Notes: generated by a model from the sequence alone, not told the origin. A stretch of 24,193 nt of DNA from Faucicola sp032089155 (GCA_032089155.1 DAMDEV010000021.1:1-24193), one strand, 5' to 3'. Positions 7,609 through 16,660 are shown, counted from the first letter of the stretch. A program made the numbers and translations.

Positions 7609-9699
7609 TTAGCTGCCCGTATCAAGTTTTAATAGCTCATCGCCATCGGATACCAAATCCCCTGCTTTAAACAGCAGCTCTGCCACCGTACCATCAGTAG
7701 GGGCATTAATGGTATGCTCAATTTTCATCGCTTCAATCACTGCCAAGGCTTGACCTTTTTTTACTTCATCGCCCACATTGACCCGAAACGCCACCACTTG
7801 ACCTGGCATGGGTGATTTGAGGCTGCCGCCATCTTGGGGCTCGATGCCCACATGCGCCATGCTATCCACCAAGGTGATGACATCACTGGCATGATTTGAG
7901 AACACATATACTTGCTCATTATGTCGCCATGCCTGCATCTGTTGGCGCTTGCCGGCTGTTTCTCCGTCACTTAGCCATAGGGTAAAAGTATCATCAGCCG
8001 TGGCTAAATAACGAACATCGCCTTGATAGATAGGCGTGACAACATCCGCGCCTTGTTTTTCCGCTTTGGCAATGGCGCTAATCGTTAGATGAAATGCTTG
8101 TTCCTTGGCTGGCTCGTTAATTTGGCTGATAACCACACGTAGTGGCTTATCGTGATACACCAAGTCAAAAGGACGTTCATAGTAGCTATATGCACGCCAT
8201 GCGTCAGTTTTGCTAAAGGGGTCGTGGTTTTGGGTTTGCGCTTCTTGGGCAAGCTCTTTGACAATCGCGGTGGCTACCAGCCAAGGTAGCTCACCACGCT
8301 GCTGCCCAAACAGTACGTCTTTTTCACGTTCAATCAATGCTGTATCAAGATTGGCATATTTGAACGAATCTGATTGCACCACGTGACGCAAAAACGCTAC
8401 GTTGTTGGGCAGACCGACAATACGGGTTTCTGCCAAGGCTTGGTCTAGTTTGGCAAGCGCTTGCTCACGGGTTGGCGCATGGACGATGAGTTTGGCAATC
8501 ATCGAGTCATAGTAAGGACTGATGACATCGCCTTCGCGTACCCCATCATCCACGCGCACATCTGCCACCCTAAACTCGCTGTGAGTTGGCGTGCGGTAAA
8601 TATTTAGCGTACCTGTGGCGGGCAAGAAGTTGTTGTCTGGGTTTTCGGCATTAATACGTGCTTCAATCGCATGACCACTGATGGTCAAGTCTGCTTGTTG
8701 TTTTGGTAACGGCTCACCGCTAGCAACACGCAGTTGCCACTCGACAAGGTCAGTACCGGTAATGGCTTCAGTGACGGGGTGTTCTACTTGCAGGCGGGTA
8801 TTCATTTCCATAAAGTAGAAATTCATGCCGCCAAATTTATCTTCGGGTGAACACTCACGTTGCTCCACGATAAATTCAACCGTACCCGCCCCCACATAAT
8901 TGACCGCTTTTGCCGCCGCTATCGCCGCTGCGCCCATCGCCTCCCGCATTGCCACGCTGACATCGGGGGCAGGGGCTTCTTCAAGCACTTTTTGGTGGCG
9001 GCGCTGTACCGAGCAATCACGCTCAAATAAATATACATAGTTGCCGTGGCTGTCGCCAAAGACTTGAATTTCAATATGGCGCGGACGTAGGGCGTATTTT
9101 TCAATTAATACGCTATCATTGCCAAAGCTGCTAATGGCTTCACGTTGACATGACCCTAAGGCGTCAATAAAGTCTTCGGTTTTTTCAACTAACCGCATGC
9201 CTTTGCCGCCGCCACCAGAGCTGGCTTTAATCAGCACAGGGTAGCCAATTTTGTCAGCCTCGCTATGTAAAAAATCAGGGTCTTGGTTGGTGCCATGATA
9301 CCCTGGAATGAGCGGTACATTGGCAGCTTCCATCAAGCGTTTGGACTCGGCTTTAAGCCCCATTGCAGTGATGGCAGACGCAGGGGGGCCGATAAACACC
9401 AAACCCGCATCCAAGCACGCTTGGGCAAATTCGTCGTTTTCACTCAAAAACCCATAGCCAGGGTGAATCGCTTGTGCGCCTGTCTGCTTGGCAGCCTCCA
9501 AAATGCGATCCCAACGCAGATAGCTGTCTTTGGGCGCAGAACCGCCTATATAAATGGCTTCATCACACACGGCTACGTGCTTGGCAAAGCGGTCAGCATC
9601 TGAATATACCGCAACGGTACGCACGCCCAGTTTTTTGGCGGTGGCTGCCACGCGGCAAGCAATCTCACCCCGATTAGCTATTAAGATTTTTGAAAACAT
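7609..9699 (-). CDS. liuD: 3-Methylcrotonyl-CoA carboxylase, biotin-carboxylase/biotin-carrier (alpha) subunit
   Basis: The 696-residue subunit carboxylates its own biotin with ATP and bicarbonate and works with LiuB to convert 3-methylcrotonyl-CoA to 3-methylglutaconyl-CoA. Residues 1-450 are the biotin-carboxylase ATP-grasp unit: ILIANRGEIACRV at the start, the glycine-rich ATP loop KASSGGGGKGMRLVEK, and MEMNTRLQVEHPVTE. A BT-type linker follows, then a biotinyl domain in the last 75 residues. The biotin-accepting lysine lies in VIEAMKIEHTI; the usual AMKM is AMKI here. AAGGGA precedes ATG 9699. It lies directly upstream of liuE and 110 bp after liuC. A propionyl/acetyl-CoA carboxylase is the alternative, but the gene neighbours favour methylcrotonyl-CoA. 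Confidence 0.94.
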   Translation of the reverse strand: MFSKILIANRGEIACRVAATAKKLGVRTVAVYSDADRFAKHVAVCDEAIYIGGSAPKDSYLRWDRILEAAKQTGAQAIHPGYGFLSENDEFAQACLDAGLVFIGPPASAITAMGLKAESKRLMEAANVPLIPGYHGTNQDPDFLHSEADKIGYPVLIKASSGGGGKGMRLVEKTEDFIDALGSCQREAISSFGNDSVLIEKYALRPRHIEIQVFGDSHGNYVYLFERDCSVQRRHQKVLEEAPAPDVSVAMREAMGAAAIAAAKAVNYVGAGTVEFIVEQRECSPEDKFGGMNFYFMEMNTRLQVEHPVTEAITGTDLVEWQLRVASGEPLPKQQADLTISGHAIEARINAENPDNNFLPATGTLNIYRTPTHSEFRVADVRVDDGVREGDVISPYYDSMIAKLIVHAPTREQALAKLDQALAETRIVGLPNNVAFLRHVVQSDSFKYANLDTALIEREKDVLFGQQRGELPWLVATAIVKELAQEAQTQNHDPFSKTDAWRAYSYYERPFDLVYHDKPLRVVISQINEPAKEQAFHLTISAIAKAEKQGADVVTPIYQGDVRYLATADDTFTLWLSDGETAGKRQQMQAWRHNEQVYVFSNHASDVITLVDSMAHVGIEPQDGGSLKSPMPGQVVAFRVNVGDEVKKGQALAVIEAMKIEHTINAPTDGTVAELLFKAGDLVSDGDELLKLDTGS

Positions 9700-9809
9700 A
9701 ATCGTCCCTTTTTATTTTTTCAAGACCGCATCACTGCGAATCTAACTTGGCATGCTTATAAAATTTGGCTTATAAAATCCAGCTTTTTACCTCAGTTATT
9801 TTACCTAGG

Positions 9810-10604
9810 TCATTCAAGCCAGCTTGGTTTACGTTTTTGCAAAAATGACTGTACGCCTTCTTTACCCTCGGCGGATGCACGAATATCGGCAATGCCTGCA
9901 ACAGTATCTTTGATTAACTGCTCATTAATCTCGGCAAATGCCACATCCTGCACCAGTTTTTTACACACCTTGACGGCATTTGGGCTGGCGTTGACCAATT
10001 GTTTGACCAAGTTATCAAGGGTTTGTGTAAACTCTTCTTCATCCACCCGCTCATGGATAAAGCCGATTTTTTTGGCTTCTTTGGCATCAAATACTTCAGC
10101 GGTTAAGAAGTACCGATGCGCGGCTCGCGCACCCATCGCACGAATCACATACGGGCTAATGGTCGCAGGAATCAAGCCAAGTTTGACTTCACTTAAGCAA
10201 AAATTGGCGTTTTTTACGCTAATGGCGATATCACAAGCCGCGACTAGACCCATACCACCGGCATACACATCGCCTTGAATGGCAGCGACAGTCGGTTTTG
10301 GACAGTGGTAGATGGTGGCTAGCATTTGCGCAAGCTTGCCAGCGTCTGCCAAGTTTTCATCGTGGCTATAATCCGCCATCGCGCGCATCCAGTTTAGGTC
10401 TGCACCGGCACAAAAGGCTTTGCCATTGGCAGTCAATACCACCACACGCACTTCGTCTTGCTCAGCGCAAAATTGAAACACATCGGTCAGTTCTTGGATG
10501 ACATCGTCATTAAAGGCATTGCGTTTGTCGGGTCGATTGAGGGTAATAGTCGCTACATGCTGGTCAATGTCTAACAGTAGGCTGTCATAAGTCGGTAATT
10601 TCAT
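9810..10604 (-). CDS. liuC: Methylglutaconyl-CoA hydratase (enoyl-CoA hydratase family)
   Basis: A crotonase-fold protein of 264 residues, expected to hydrate 3-methylglutaconyl-CoA to HMG-CoA. Visible family features are ITLNRPDKRNAFND at the N-terminus, the oxyanion-hole/CoA segment KAFCAGADLNWM, and DVYAGGMGLVAACDIAI. FCLSEVKLGLIPATISPYV provides the glutamate/proline segment of hydratases. KRKPSWLE at the C-terminus is typical of the family. The ATG at 10604 has AAGGA about nine bases upstream. Its position between the two carboxylase subunit genes is the conserved liu arrangement and is the main reason to prefer this substrate over general beta-oxidation. Confidence 0.92.
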   Translation of the reverse strand: MKLPTYDSLLLDIDQHVATITLNRPDKRNAFNDDVIQELTDVFQFCAEQDEVRVVVLTANGKAFCAGADLNWMRAMADYSHDENLADAGKLAQMLATIYHCPKPTVAAIQGDVYAGGMGLVAACDIAISVKNANFCLSEVKLGLIPATISPYVIRAMGARAAHRYFLTAEVFDAKEAKKIGFIHERVDEEEFTQTLDNLVKQLVNASPNAVKVCKKLVQDVAFAEINEQLIKDTVAGIADIRASAEGKEGVQSFLQKRKPSWLE

Positions 10605-10706
10605 CGTGTTTTTCCTTTTTTTGTTGGGTAAAGTTGAAGCGTTTTTGATGCTTGCTCAATGGTGATAGAACAAACAACCAAGGCTTCTGATTTTACACGC
10701 TGAAAA

Positions 10707-12323
10707 TTACATTCTAAATACACCAAAGGTGGTGTCTTCAATCGGTGCGTTATAAGCGGCACTTAAGCCGAGTGCCAATACTTGACGGGTATCGGCTGGG
10801 TCAATCACGCCATCATCCCACAGTCTAGCCGAGGCATAATACGGATGACCTTGCTCGTCAAATTGCTGACGTACTGGCGCTTTGAACGCTTCTTCGTCCT
10901 CGGTTGACCAGTGCTCACCTTTGGCATGGTACTGGCTGCGTTTGACCGTTGCTAATACCGACGCGGCTTGCTCGCCACCCATCACCGAGATACGCGCATT
11001 TGGCCACATCCACAAGAAACGTGGACTGTACGCACGACCACACATACCGTAGTTACCCGCGCCGAATGAGCCGCCGACAATCACAGTAAACTTCGGCACT
11101 TTGGCATTGGCAACTGCCATGACCATTTTGGCACCATGACGGGCAATCCCTTCATTTTCGTATTTGCGCCCCACCATAAAGCCTGTGATATTTTGCAGAA
11201 ACACCAGCGGAATTTTACGTTTGCAGCATAGCTCGATAAAATGGGTGGCTTTTTGCGCTGATTCGCTAAATAAAATACCGTTGTTCGCGATAATACCCAC
11301 TGGCATACCTTCAATATGCGCAAAACCACACACCAGCGTCGTGCCAAAGCGTGCTTTAAACTCATCAAATTCACTGCCATCGACAATGCGAGCAATGATT
11401 TCACGGATATCAAAGGGCTTACGGGTGTCAGTTGGGATGATACCGTACAATTCTTTGGCGTCGTATTTGGGTGGACGCGGGGTTTTTTGCGCGGTAGCGT
11501 GGTGGAGGGGTGTTTTTTGTTGGTTTAAATTGCCGACAATGTTGCGCGCCAGTGATAACGCATGTAAATCGTTTTGGGCAAGGTGGTCAACCACGCCTGA
11601 CAGACGGGTATGCACATCGCCACCGCCTAAGTCTTCCGCGGTCACTTCCTCACCTGTGGCAGCTTTGACCAGCGGCGGCCCACCCAGAAAAATCGTCCCT
11701 TGATCTTTGACGATAATCGACTCGTCACTCATGGCGGGTACATAGGCACCACCTGCAGTACAGCTACCCATCACGACGGCGATTTGGGGAATGCCTTCGG
11801 CGCTCATATTGGCTTGGTTAAAAAAGATACGACCAAAGTGGTCTTTATCTGGGAATACTTCATCTTGGTTGGGTAAGTTCGCGCCGCCAGAGTCGACCAA
11901 ATAGATACATGGCAAGCGGTTTTCTCGCGCGATTTCTTGCGCCCGTAAATGTTTTTTGACCGTCATCGGGTAGTAAGTGCCGCCTTTGACGGTGGCGTCG
12001 TTACACACAATCATACAGTCAATACCAGCGACGCGACCAATGCCAGCAATCACGCCTGCGGCAGGGATATCGGCATCATACATGCCATACGCTGCCATCG
12101 GTGAAACTTCCAAAAATGGCGTACCGGCATCTAGCAAGCGCTCGACACGTTCACGCGGCAATAGCTTACCCCGAGCCACATGTTTGGCGCGGGCAGACGC
12201 TGAACCGCCCTGAGCAATGACCGCGAGTTTGGCTTTGAGGTCATCAACGATAGTTTGCATGGCAGCGGCATTGGCTTGAAATTCCGCACCATTTGGGCTT
12301 AATTTACTTTGGATAACCGTCAT
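10707..12323 (-). CDS. liuB: 3-Methylcrotonyl-CoA carboxylase, carboxyltransferase (beta) subunit
   Basis: The 538-residue carboxyltransferase moves CO2 from biotin on LiuD to 3-methylcrotonyl-CoA. The first crotonase-like half contains DSGGANLPNQDEVFPD and MGSCTAGGAYVPAMSDE. The second half has GIIANNGILFSESAQKATHF and the oxyanion-hole segment VIVGGSFGAGNYGMCGRAY. The stretch SPRFLWMWPNARISVMGG is typical of MCC beta. I place the start at ATG 12323, preceded by AGGA with a six-base spacer; the frame could be extended to a TTG at 12344 but that has no better ribosome site. A 102-bp gap separates it from liuC. All catalytic-type motifs are intact. Confidence 0.95.
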   Translation of the reverse strand: MTVIQSKLSPNGAEFQANAAAMQTIVDDLKAKLAVIAQGGSASARAKHVARGKLLPRERVERLLDAGTPFLEVSPMAAYGMYDADIPAAGVIAGIGRVAGIDCMIVCNDATVKGGTYYPMTVKKHLRAQEIARENRLPCIYLVDSGGANLPNQDEVFPDKDHFGRIFFNQANMSAEGIPQIAVVMGSCTAGGAYVPAMSDESIIVKDQGTIFLGGPPLVKAATGEEVTAEDLGGGDVHTRLSGVVDHLAQNDLHALSLARNIVGNLNQQKTPLHHATAQKTPRPPKYDAKELYGIIPTDTRKPFDIREIIARIVDGSEFDEFKARFGTTLVCGFAHIEGMPVGIIANNGILFSESAQKATHFIELCCKRKIPLVFLQNITGFMVGRKYENEGIARHGAKMVMAVANAKVPKFTVIVGGSFGAGNYGMCGRAYSPRFLWMWPNARISVMGGEQAASVLATVKRSQYHAKGEHWSTEDEEAFKAPVRQQFDEQGHPYYASARLWDDGVIDPADTRQVLALGLSAAYNAPIEDTTFGVFRM

Positions 12324-12411
12324 TGTAAATCCTAATTCTGTCAAAGGGTGCAGCTAAATTGCTATCAGATGCCCTCTGTATTTATGTTAAGTTTTTGCTG
12401 AAGTTGAAAAT

Positions 12412-14148
12412 TTAGAGTCCCAATTCTTGTGTCATCGCTTCCACGATTTTGAATTTTTGAATTTTACCCGTGACGGTCATTGGGAACTCGTCGACAAACT
12501 TCATGTAAGTCGGTATTTTATAGTGCGCGATGTGATCTTTACAAAAATCACGGATGTCTTGTTCGGTTAAGTTGCTGTCTTTTTTGGGGATAATCCAAGC
12601 GGCAAGAACTTCACCAAATTTCTTGTCGGGCACGCCCACGATTTGGACGTCACGGATTTTTGGGTGGCGATATAGGTAGTTTTCAATTTCAACAGGGTAA
12701 ATGTTTTCACCACCACGAATTACCATGTCTTTACTACGTCCGACGATTTTGACATAACCTTCTTCGTCCATGGTTGCCAAGTCACCGGTATACATCCAGC
12801 CATCGACAATGGCTTCCGCCGTTTTATTGGTGTCATTCCAATAGCCGAGCATGATTGAGTAACCTTTAGTACACAGCTCACCTGTCTCACCGATGCCAAG
12901 CGTCTCGCCCGTTTCTGGGTTGACGATTTTGACTTCTAGGTTTGGCTGTACCAGACCTACGGTTGAGACTTGTTTTTCAAGTGGCGTGTGCTGGTTGGTT
13001 TGACAAGATACGGGCGATGTTTCGGTCATGCCATAGGCAATGGTGACTTCTTTCATGTGCATTTGGTCAATCACGCGGCGCATGACCTCAATCGGACAGC
13101 TTGATCCTGCCATGATGCCGGTACGCAAAGTCGATAAGTCATAATTGGCAAAGTCTGGGTGGTCAAGCTCGGCGATAAACATGGTCGGTACCCCATGCAG
13201 ACCTGTACATTGTTCTTTTTGTACGGTTTCAAGTACAGTGATGGGGTCAAAGCCATCATTGGGATACACAATCGTGCCACCGTGGGTCAAGATGGCAAGG
13301 TTGCCCAGTACCATGCCAAAGCAGTGGTAGAGCGGGACAGGGATACACAAACGGTCATCGGCAGTGAGGCTCATGGCTTCACCGATGAAATAACCGTTGT
13401 TTAAAATGTTGCGGTGGGTAAGCGTCGCGCCTTTGGGCGTACCTGTGGTACCACTGGTAAATTGGATATTGATGGGGTTATTGGGGTTAAGTTTTTTGGC
13501 ACGTTCCGCTACTGCCGGATCATCGGCATCGCCTTCGGCAATCCATGCTGAGAATTTTTGCATATAGCTAAAATCCTCAGTAGACTCTGGGCTATCAATC
13601 CAGATGACCCGTTTGAGATTGGGTAATTGCACGAGCTCTAAATTTTGGTAGCTTTGGTGACGCGCTTCAGGTGCAAGCTCTTGAAGCATCACTGCGTAGT
13701 CGCTAGATCTAAAGTGACGCATCAATACCAGCACTTGGCAGTCGACTTTGTTGATGGCGTATTCAAGCTCAAAGATACGATAGGCGGGGTTGATGTTGAC
13801 CAGTATGATACCGGCTTTGGCTGTCGCCAATTGCATGATGACCCATTCAACGTTGTTGTGTGACCAAATACCCACGCGATCACCTTTTTGCAGACCCATA
13901 CGAATCATGCTGCTGGCTAGCTGATTGACTTTACGCTGTAGCTCGCGGTAGGTGAGACGAATGTTTTGATGAGCAGAAACTAAGGCGTCTTTATCGGGGT
14001 TTTGTTCCACTATCTGATCAAAAAAATCACCAATGGTCAGTTCTATCAGTGGCGTGACCGGTCCTTTATCATAGCTTTGGGTGAGTGGGGCGTTGGCAGA
14101 TTTCGCACCCATTACGATGCGTGGCAGGGTTAGCACGTCTTTGGTCAT
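12412..14148 (-). CDS. AMP-forming acyl-CoA synthetase (ACSF2/medium-chain-like)
   Basis: A 578-residue ANL-superfamily ligase that activates a carboxylic acid to its CoA thioester via an acyl-AMP. The P-loop-like core motif is FTSGTTGTPKGATLTHRN. AYGMTETSPVS is the A5 motif, GWMYTGDLATMDEEGYV is A7, RSKDMVIRGGENIYPVEIE is A8 and the hinge, and VTGKIQKFKI carries the catalytic lysine. The overall wording is closest to the ACSF2/medium-chain group. As first gene of the leucine cluster it could activate isovalerate or other branched short acids, feeding LiuA directly; this is inference. ATG 14148 has AAGGA seven bases upstream; the longer frame starting at TTG 14193 is less likely. The gap to liuB is 88 bp. 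Confidence 0.88.
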   Translation of the reverse strand: MTKDVLTLPRIVMGAKSANAPLTQSYDKGPVTPLIELTIGDFFDQIVEQNPDKDALVSAHQNIRLTYRELQRKVNQLASSMIRMGLQKGDRVGIWSHNNVEWVIMQLATAKAGIILVNINPAYRIFELEYAINKVDCQVLVLMRHFRSSDYAVMLQELAPEARHQSYQNLELVQLPNLKRVIWIDSPESTEDFSYMQKFSAWIAEGDADDPAVAERAKKLNPNNPINIQFTSGTTGTPKGATLTHRNILNNGYFIGEAMSLTADDRLCIPVPLYHCFGMVLGNLAILTHGGTIVYPNDGFDPITVLETVQKEQCTGLHGVPTMFIAELDHPDFANYDLSTLRTGIMAGSSCPIEVMRRVIDQMHMKEVTIAYGMTETSPVSCQTNQHTPLEKQVSTVGLVQPNLEVKIVNPETGETLGIGETGELCTKGYSIMLGYWNDTNKTAEAIVDGWMYTGDLATMDEEGYVKIVGRSKDMVIRGGENIYPVEIENYLYRHPKIRDVQIVGVPDKKFGEVLAAWIIPKKDSNLTEQDIRDFCKDHIAHYKIPTYMKFVDEFPMTVTGKIQKFKIVEAMTQELGL

Positions 14149-14520
14149 GGTAGCATCCTTACTATCGTGTTTTTTATCGTGTCTTTCTATCAATTTTTTG
14201 GGGGTGTTTACTAAAGGTATTGACGAAAGCTAGTGAAAACTTCGTGTTTACCTGAGTAAAAATTTTTACCCACTGATTAATACCCAAGTATTCCTTGACT
14301 TAAAGTATTGTTATAACGCTCATTTTAATTCATTTTTTTAAAATTTTTACCGTGTTTAACCATCAATATGTGACATATTAATCAATAAATTATGGACTTG
14401 TCAATCTAAAACGATACAATCTTTATCGAAATAAAAATTATCTTTAGGCTAAAAAAATATTCAATAAGTATTCAATGACACTTACTAGCCCTAACCCCAC
14501 CAATGATTTGGCTCACCATA
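14149..14520. other. Regulatory intergenic region upstream of the liu cluster
   Basis: This roughly 370-bp A+T-rich stretch holds no convincing gene. Its left part contains the operator-like repeats at 14204-14269 described separately. I could not identify a minus-strand promoter with both good hexamers; a -10-like TATTAA (14277-14282, minus strand) with a poor -35 is the best I see. The right part (14340-14510) shows only A/T runs. The terminator of the lipoprotein gene begins at 14521. Confidence 0.5.
14204..14269. promoter_or_regulatory. Candidate operator of the liu cluster
   Basis: GTGTTTAC occurs twice as a direct repeat, at 14204-14211 and 14244-14251, exactly 40 bp apart. The second copy forms an inverted repeat TTTAC-ctga-GTAAA (14247-14260), whose right arm is shared with a perfect 14-bp palindrome GTAAAAATTTTTAC (14256-14269). 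The cluster sits 55-121 bp upstream of the acyl-CoA synthetase start, where a repressor of the liu genes would bind. The regulator is unknown and no regulatory gene lies in this part of the window. Confidence 0.4.
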
Positions 14521-14552
14521 AAAAAACCCATCTCACTATGAAAGATGGGTTT
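14521..14552 (-). terminator. Rho-independent terminator after the lipoprotein gene
   Basis: Stem AAACCCATCT (14524-14533) / AGATGGGTTT (14543-14552) with a 9-base loop, followed on the minus strand by further T residues. It ends the small minus-strand unit coming from the lipoprotein gene and insulates it from the liu control region. Confidence 0.85.
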
Positions 14553-14579
14553 GGGTGTCAACCGGTAAAATGGGATAAA

Positions 14580-14972
14580 TTATTTTTCGCTATAGAGTTT
14601 GATGCCGGTAGCAAAGGGGCATTGTTTTAAGCGAGCGGCTTGTACCATTGCATCACGTTGTCCCATAGCAATCGATAGATTATGACGGTTGCCGCCATTG
14701 ATTGAGCCTAAGCCGACACTCACGGTAGGATAAATACCATGGCGATTGCCCGATACGCCAATCCCAATGCCTGAAGCTTGCAAGCCCGTGCGCTGGTTGG
14801 CATTGGCATCAATGTATTGATTGACGCGCGTGTATTCATTGGCAAGCGCAACACAGTCATAGCTTTGGTAATTGTTGGCGGATACGTATTCAGGGGTAGG
14901 CGTGGTCATACACCCTGTCAAGCCTGCCGTAGTGGCCGTCGCTAAAAGTATTGAGATAGCTAATTTTTTCAT
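14580..14972 (-). CDS. Small putative outer-membrane/periplasmic lipoprotein of unknown function
   Basis: A 130-residue protein with a classical lipoprotein signal: KK, a hydrophobic stretch, then the lipobox LTGC with the lipidated cysteine at residue 21. The mature part has a short helical segment (DCVALANEYTRVNQYID), a Gly/Ser-rich centre repeating G-x-G patterns (SGIGIGVSG, SVGLGSINGG), and a second helix ending in a cysteine-containing tail (LKQCPF). The two mature-region cysteines, in YDCVAL and KQCPF, could form a disulphide in the periplasm. I do not recognise a named family and assign no function. GGAGTAGGAT precedes the ATG. It is 32 bp downstream of the SirB2-like gene and probably co-transcribed with it. 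Confidence 0.82.
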   Translation of the reverse strand: MKKLAISILLATATTAGLTGCMTTPTPEYVSANNYQSYDCVALANEYTRVNQYIDANANQRTGLQASGIGIGVSGNRHGIYPTVSVGLGSINGGNRHNLSIAMGQRDAMVQAARLKQCPFATGIKLYSEK

Positions 14973-15004
14973 TATCCTACTCCCTTACGATAAGTGCTTC
15001 AGCC

Positions 15005-15370
15005 TTAAAATAGGTTGAGCGGTTTAACAAATGCCAGCGTCAAAATACCCATATAGGCAATAAAAGCAATCAATATACCTATTTTGGCTTGATTGGGCGT
15101 AGTCGTCTGCCGCGTGGCTTTGACAGTCGCTGAAATGGCAACGATGAGTAACACCATCTTGGCAATCAACCAATGCGGTACTATACCTGCGCCAAATAAT
15201 GGCATCGCTGTCACTGCGCCTGTTAAAATCACCAAAGCATACATCACGTGGGCGCCGATTTTGGCAGATCTTGGCAAGCCTTGTCCTTTTGGTGCGGTAA
15301 ATACCAACACGGCTTGCCACAAGAATAAGGCAATTAAAATCAATGCCATCAGCATATGTGCGTGTTTCAT
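15005..15370 (-). CDS. SirB2-family inner-membrane protein
   Basis: A 121-residue, very hydrophobic protein with four predicted membrane segments (about residues 5-25, 40-62, 66-84 and 95-115). It begins MKHAHMLMALILIALFLWQ, matching the start of SirB2-family proteins, which have a conserved N-terminal K-x-x-H near the membrane. PHWLIAKMVLLIV in the middle also fits the family. The family was named from an invasion-gene regulator locus; its biochemical role is not established. AAAGG lies before ATG 15370. The gene lies between bolA (100 bp upstream) and the lipoprotein gene. Confidence 0.82.
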   Translation of the reverse strand: MKHAHMLMALILIALFLWQAVLVFTAPKGQGLPRSAKIGAHVMYALVILTGAVTAMPLFGAGIVPHWLIAKMVLLIVAISATVKATRQTTTPNQAKIGILIAFIAYMGILTLAFVKPLNLF

Positions 15371-15470
15371 ACATCAACCTTTTTTATCATAATATAGCGT
15401 AAATTAACTCAAGAGGTCTGTGGGTTTAGCTTATGTTGACACTCTTTTTTATCATGTTACTTTTATCTTG

Positions 15471-15806
15471 TTACCCTGCGTTTTGTCCCGCGCAATTGGG
15501 ACTTTCGGGAGATTGCCCAATCGCTTGCCATTCTGCTTGTGTATAAGCATGAATTGAAAACGCGTGAATCTGCCCACCGCCTTGTGACAGTAACGTATGA
15601 ATGAGTCCATACACCAACTGATGACGCTGTACCAAGCGTTTGCCGGCAAATGCCTCACTGACAATGGTCAGTTTAAAATGGGTTTCTTTGCCTTCAAAAT
15701 AGCCAGCATGGCGCATCGACTCGTTTTCTAGCTGATAAACACTGGGCTGTAACGTTTGCAAACGCGCAGTCACGGCATCGGCAATCGGGGTAGCAAGTTG
15801 ACTCAT
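15471..15806 (-). CDS. bolA: BolA-family protein
   Basis: A 111-residue protein with the BolA class-II KH-like fold. HFKLTIVSEAFAGKRLVQRH is the family's most conserved block, followed by LVYGLIHTLL and IHAFSIHAYTQAEW. BolA proteins act with monothiol glutaredoxins in iron-sulphur handling and affect transcription and morphology under stress; binding uses the conserved histidine in the C-terminal IHAxSI segment, present here. The C-terminal 16 residues (GQSPESPNCAGQNAG) are a variable tail. CGAGGA is five bases before the ATG. There is no partner glutaredoxin gene nearby. Confidence 0.93.
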   Translation of the reverse strand: MSQLATPIADAVTARLQTLQPSVYQLENESMRHAGYFEGKETHFKLTIVSEAFAGKRLVQRHQLVYGLIHTLLSQGGGQIHAFSIHAYTQAEWQAIGQSPESPNCAGQNAG

Positions 15807-16009
15807 GTCGTCCTCGGTTCACTGATTTTATTCATCAAAAATGGGTAGCCAATGACAAACCTAACTGGTCATCACTTACCGCATTTTAGCCATTTTAGCA
15901 TAGTTTTAAGGTAGCCTAATCTATCAAATTGGCTCGACTGGCAAAAATAATCTTGTGTCAATACCGCTTAAATTTTTTCTATGTTTGATGACTTACTAGC
16001 TTCTATGAT

Positions 16010-16465
16010 TCACTTGGACCAATATAGCAAGGATAAAATCCCTGCGGCAATTAACGGACCCACCGCCACCCCGCGAAACAATACCACCCCTGCTACTGTG
16101 CCAATCATCAGCCCGGTGACCACATTGGGGTCAACTTTCATTAAATTCACGCCTCTTGCGCCCAGCCAAGTCACCAGCAATCCCACGGCGATGGCCAATA
16201 ATGAGCGCCAACTGGCAAAAGAGGTCATCAAGGCTTTGCTACTGACTTGTTCGGAGGCGATAGGCGCAATGACCGCAATGGTGAGCAGCAAAATACCCAA
16301 GTTGAGTCCATAGTGCTGAATATAAGAAAAGATAGGTTGGTTGTGGGGTAAAAACTTGATGATTATCAGCGCAGTCGCACTGACCCAAATCGTGGGGTTG
16401 TGCACAAAAATACCGCAGCCCAAAATGACGAACAAGACTAGCAAATTAATATCAAGCTGATTCAT
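16010..16465 (-). CDS. DUF441 (YeaL-like) inner-membrane protein
   Basis: A 151-residue protein with four hydrophobic segments. LGARGVNLMKVDPNVVTGLMIG followed by GTVAGVVLFRGVAVGPLIAAGI is the hallmark C-terminal half of DUF441 proteins such as E. coli YeaL, and the length is the same (about 148-151). No biochemical function is known for the family. AGGGT lies eight bases before ATG 16465. The gene stands alone between bolA (204 bp) and the M48 protease gene (245 bp). Confidence 0.9.
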   Translation of the reverse strand: MNQLDINLLVLFVILGCGIFVHNPTIWVSATALIIIKFLPHNQPIFSYIQHYGLNLGILLLTIAVIAPIASEQVSSKALMTSFASWRSLLAIAVGLLVTWLGARGVNLMKVDPNVVTGLMIGTVAGVVLFRGVAVGPLIAAGILSLLYWSK

Positions 16466-16660
16466 GGATTTACCCTATAACTGTGACCAAACGCTTATTA
16501 TGCCACTGACGATGCCGCTGTGCTGTTGAGATAGTTAAAAAACTTCAATCAATCGGTTTTTTGACAACTTGTTAGGCTTGCTAGATAAATTGATGGACAA
16601 TTATTTTGGATAAGCAAATTTTTAATTAATCCTTTATTTTGATCACCAAATTTGCTCACT

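Noticed and set aside
9754..9778. Direct repeat GCTTATAAAAT, two copies, between liuD and liuC
   Set aside because: Only two A/T-rich copies inside an operon spacer; no support for a function.
11164..11703. A 179-codon plus-strand open frame opposite liuB
   Set aside because: It lies entirely antisense to the conserved carboxyltransferase core, has no ribosome site and its translation resembles no protein; a shadow of biased codon use.
12324..12344. Longer liuB start at TTG 12344
   Set aside because: ATG 12323 has AGGA at good spacing and the extra seven residues are not a family feature.
14294..14317. Plus-strand promoter TTGACT with TATAAC
   Set aside because: The spacing is about 11 bp, too short, and no plus-strand gene follows.
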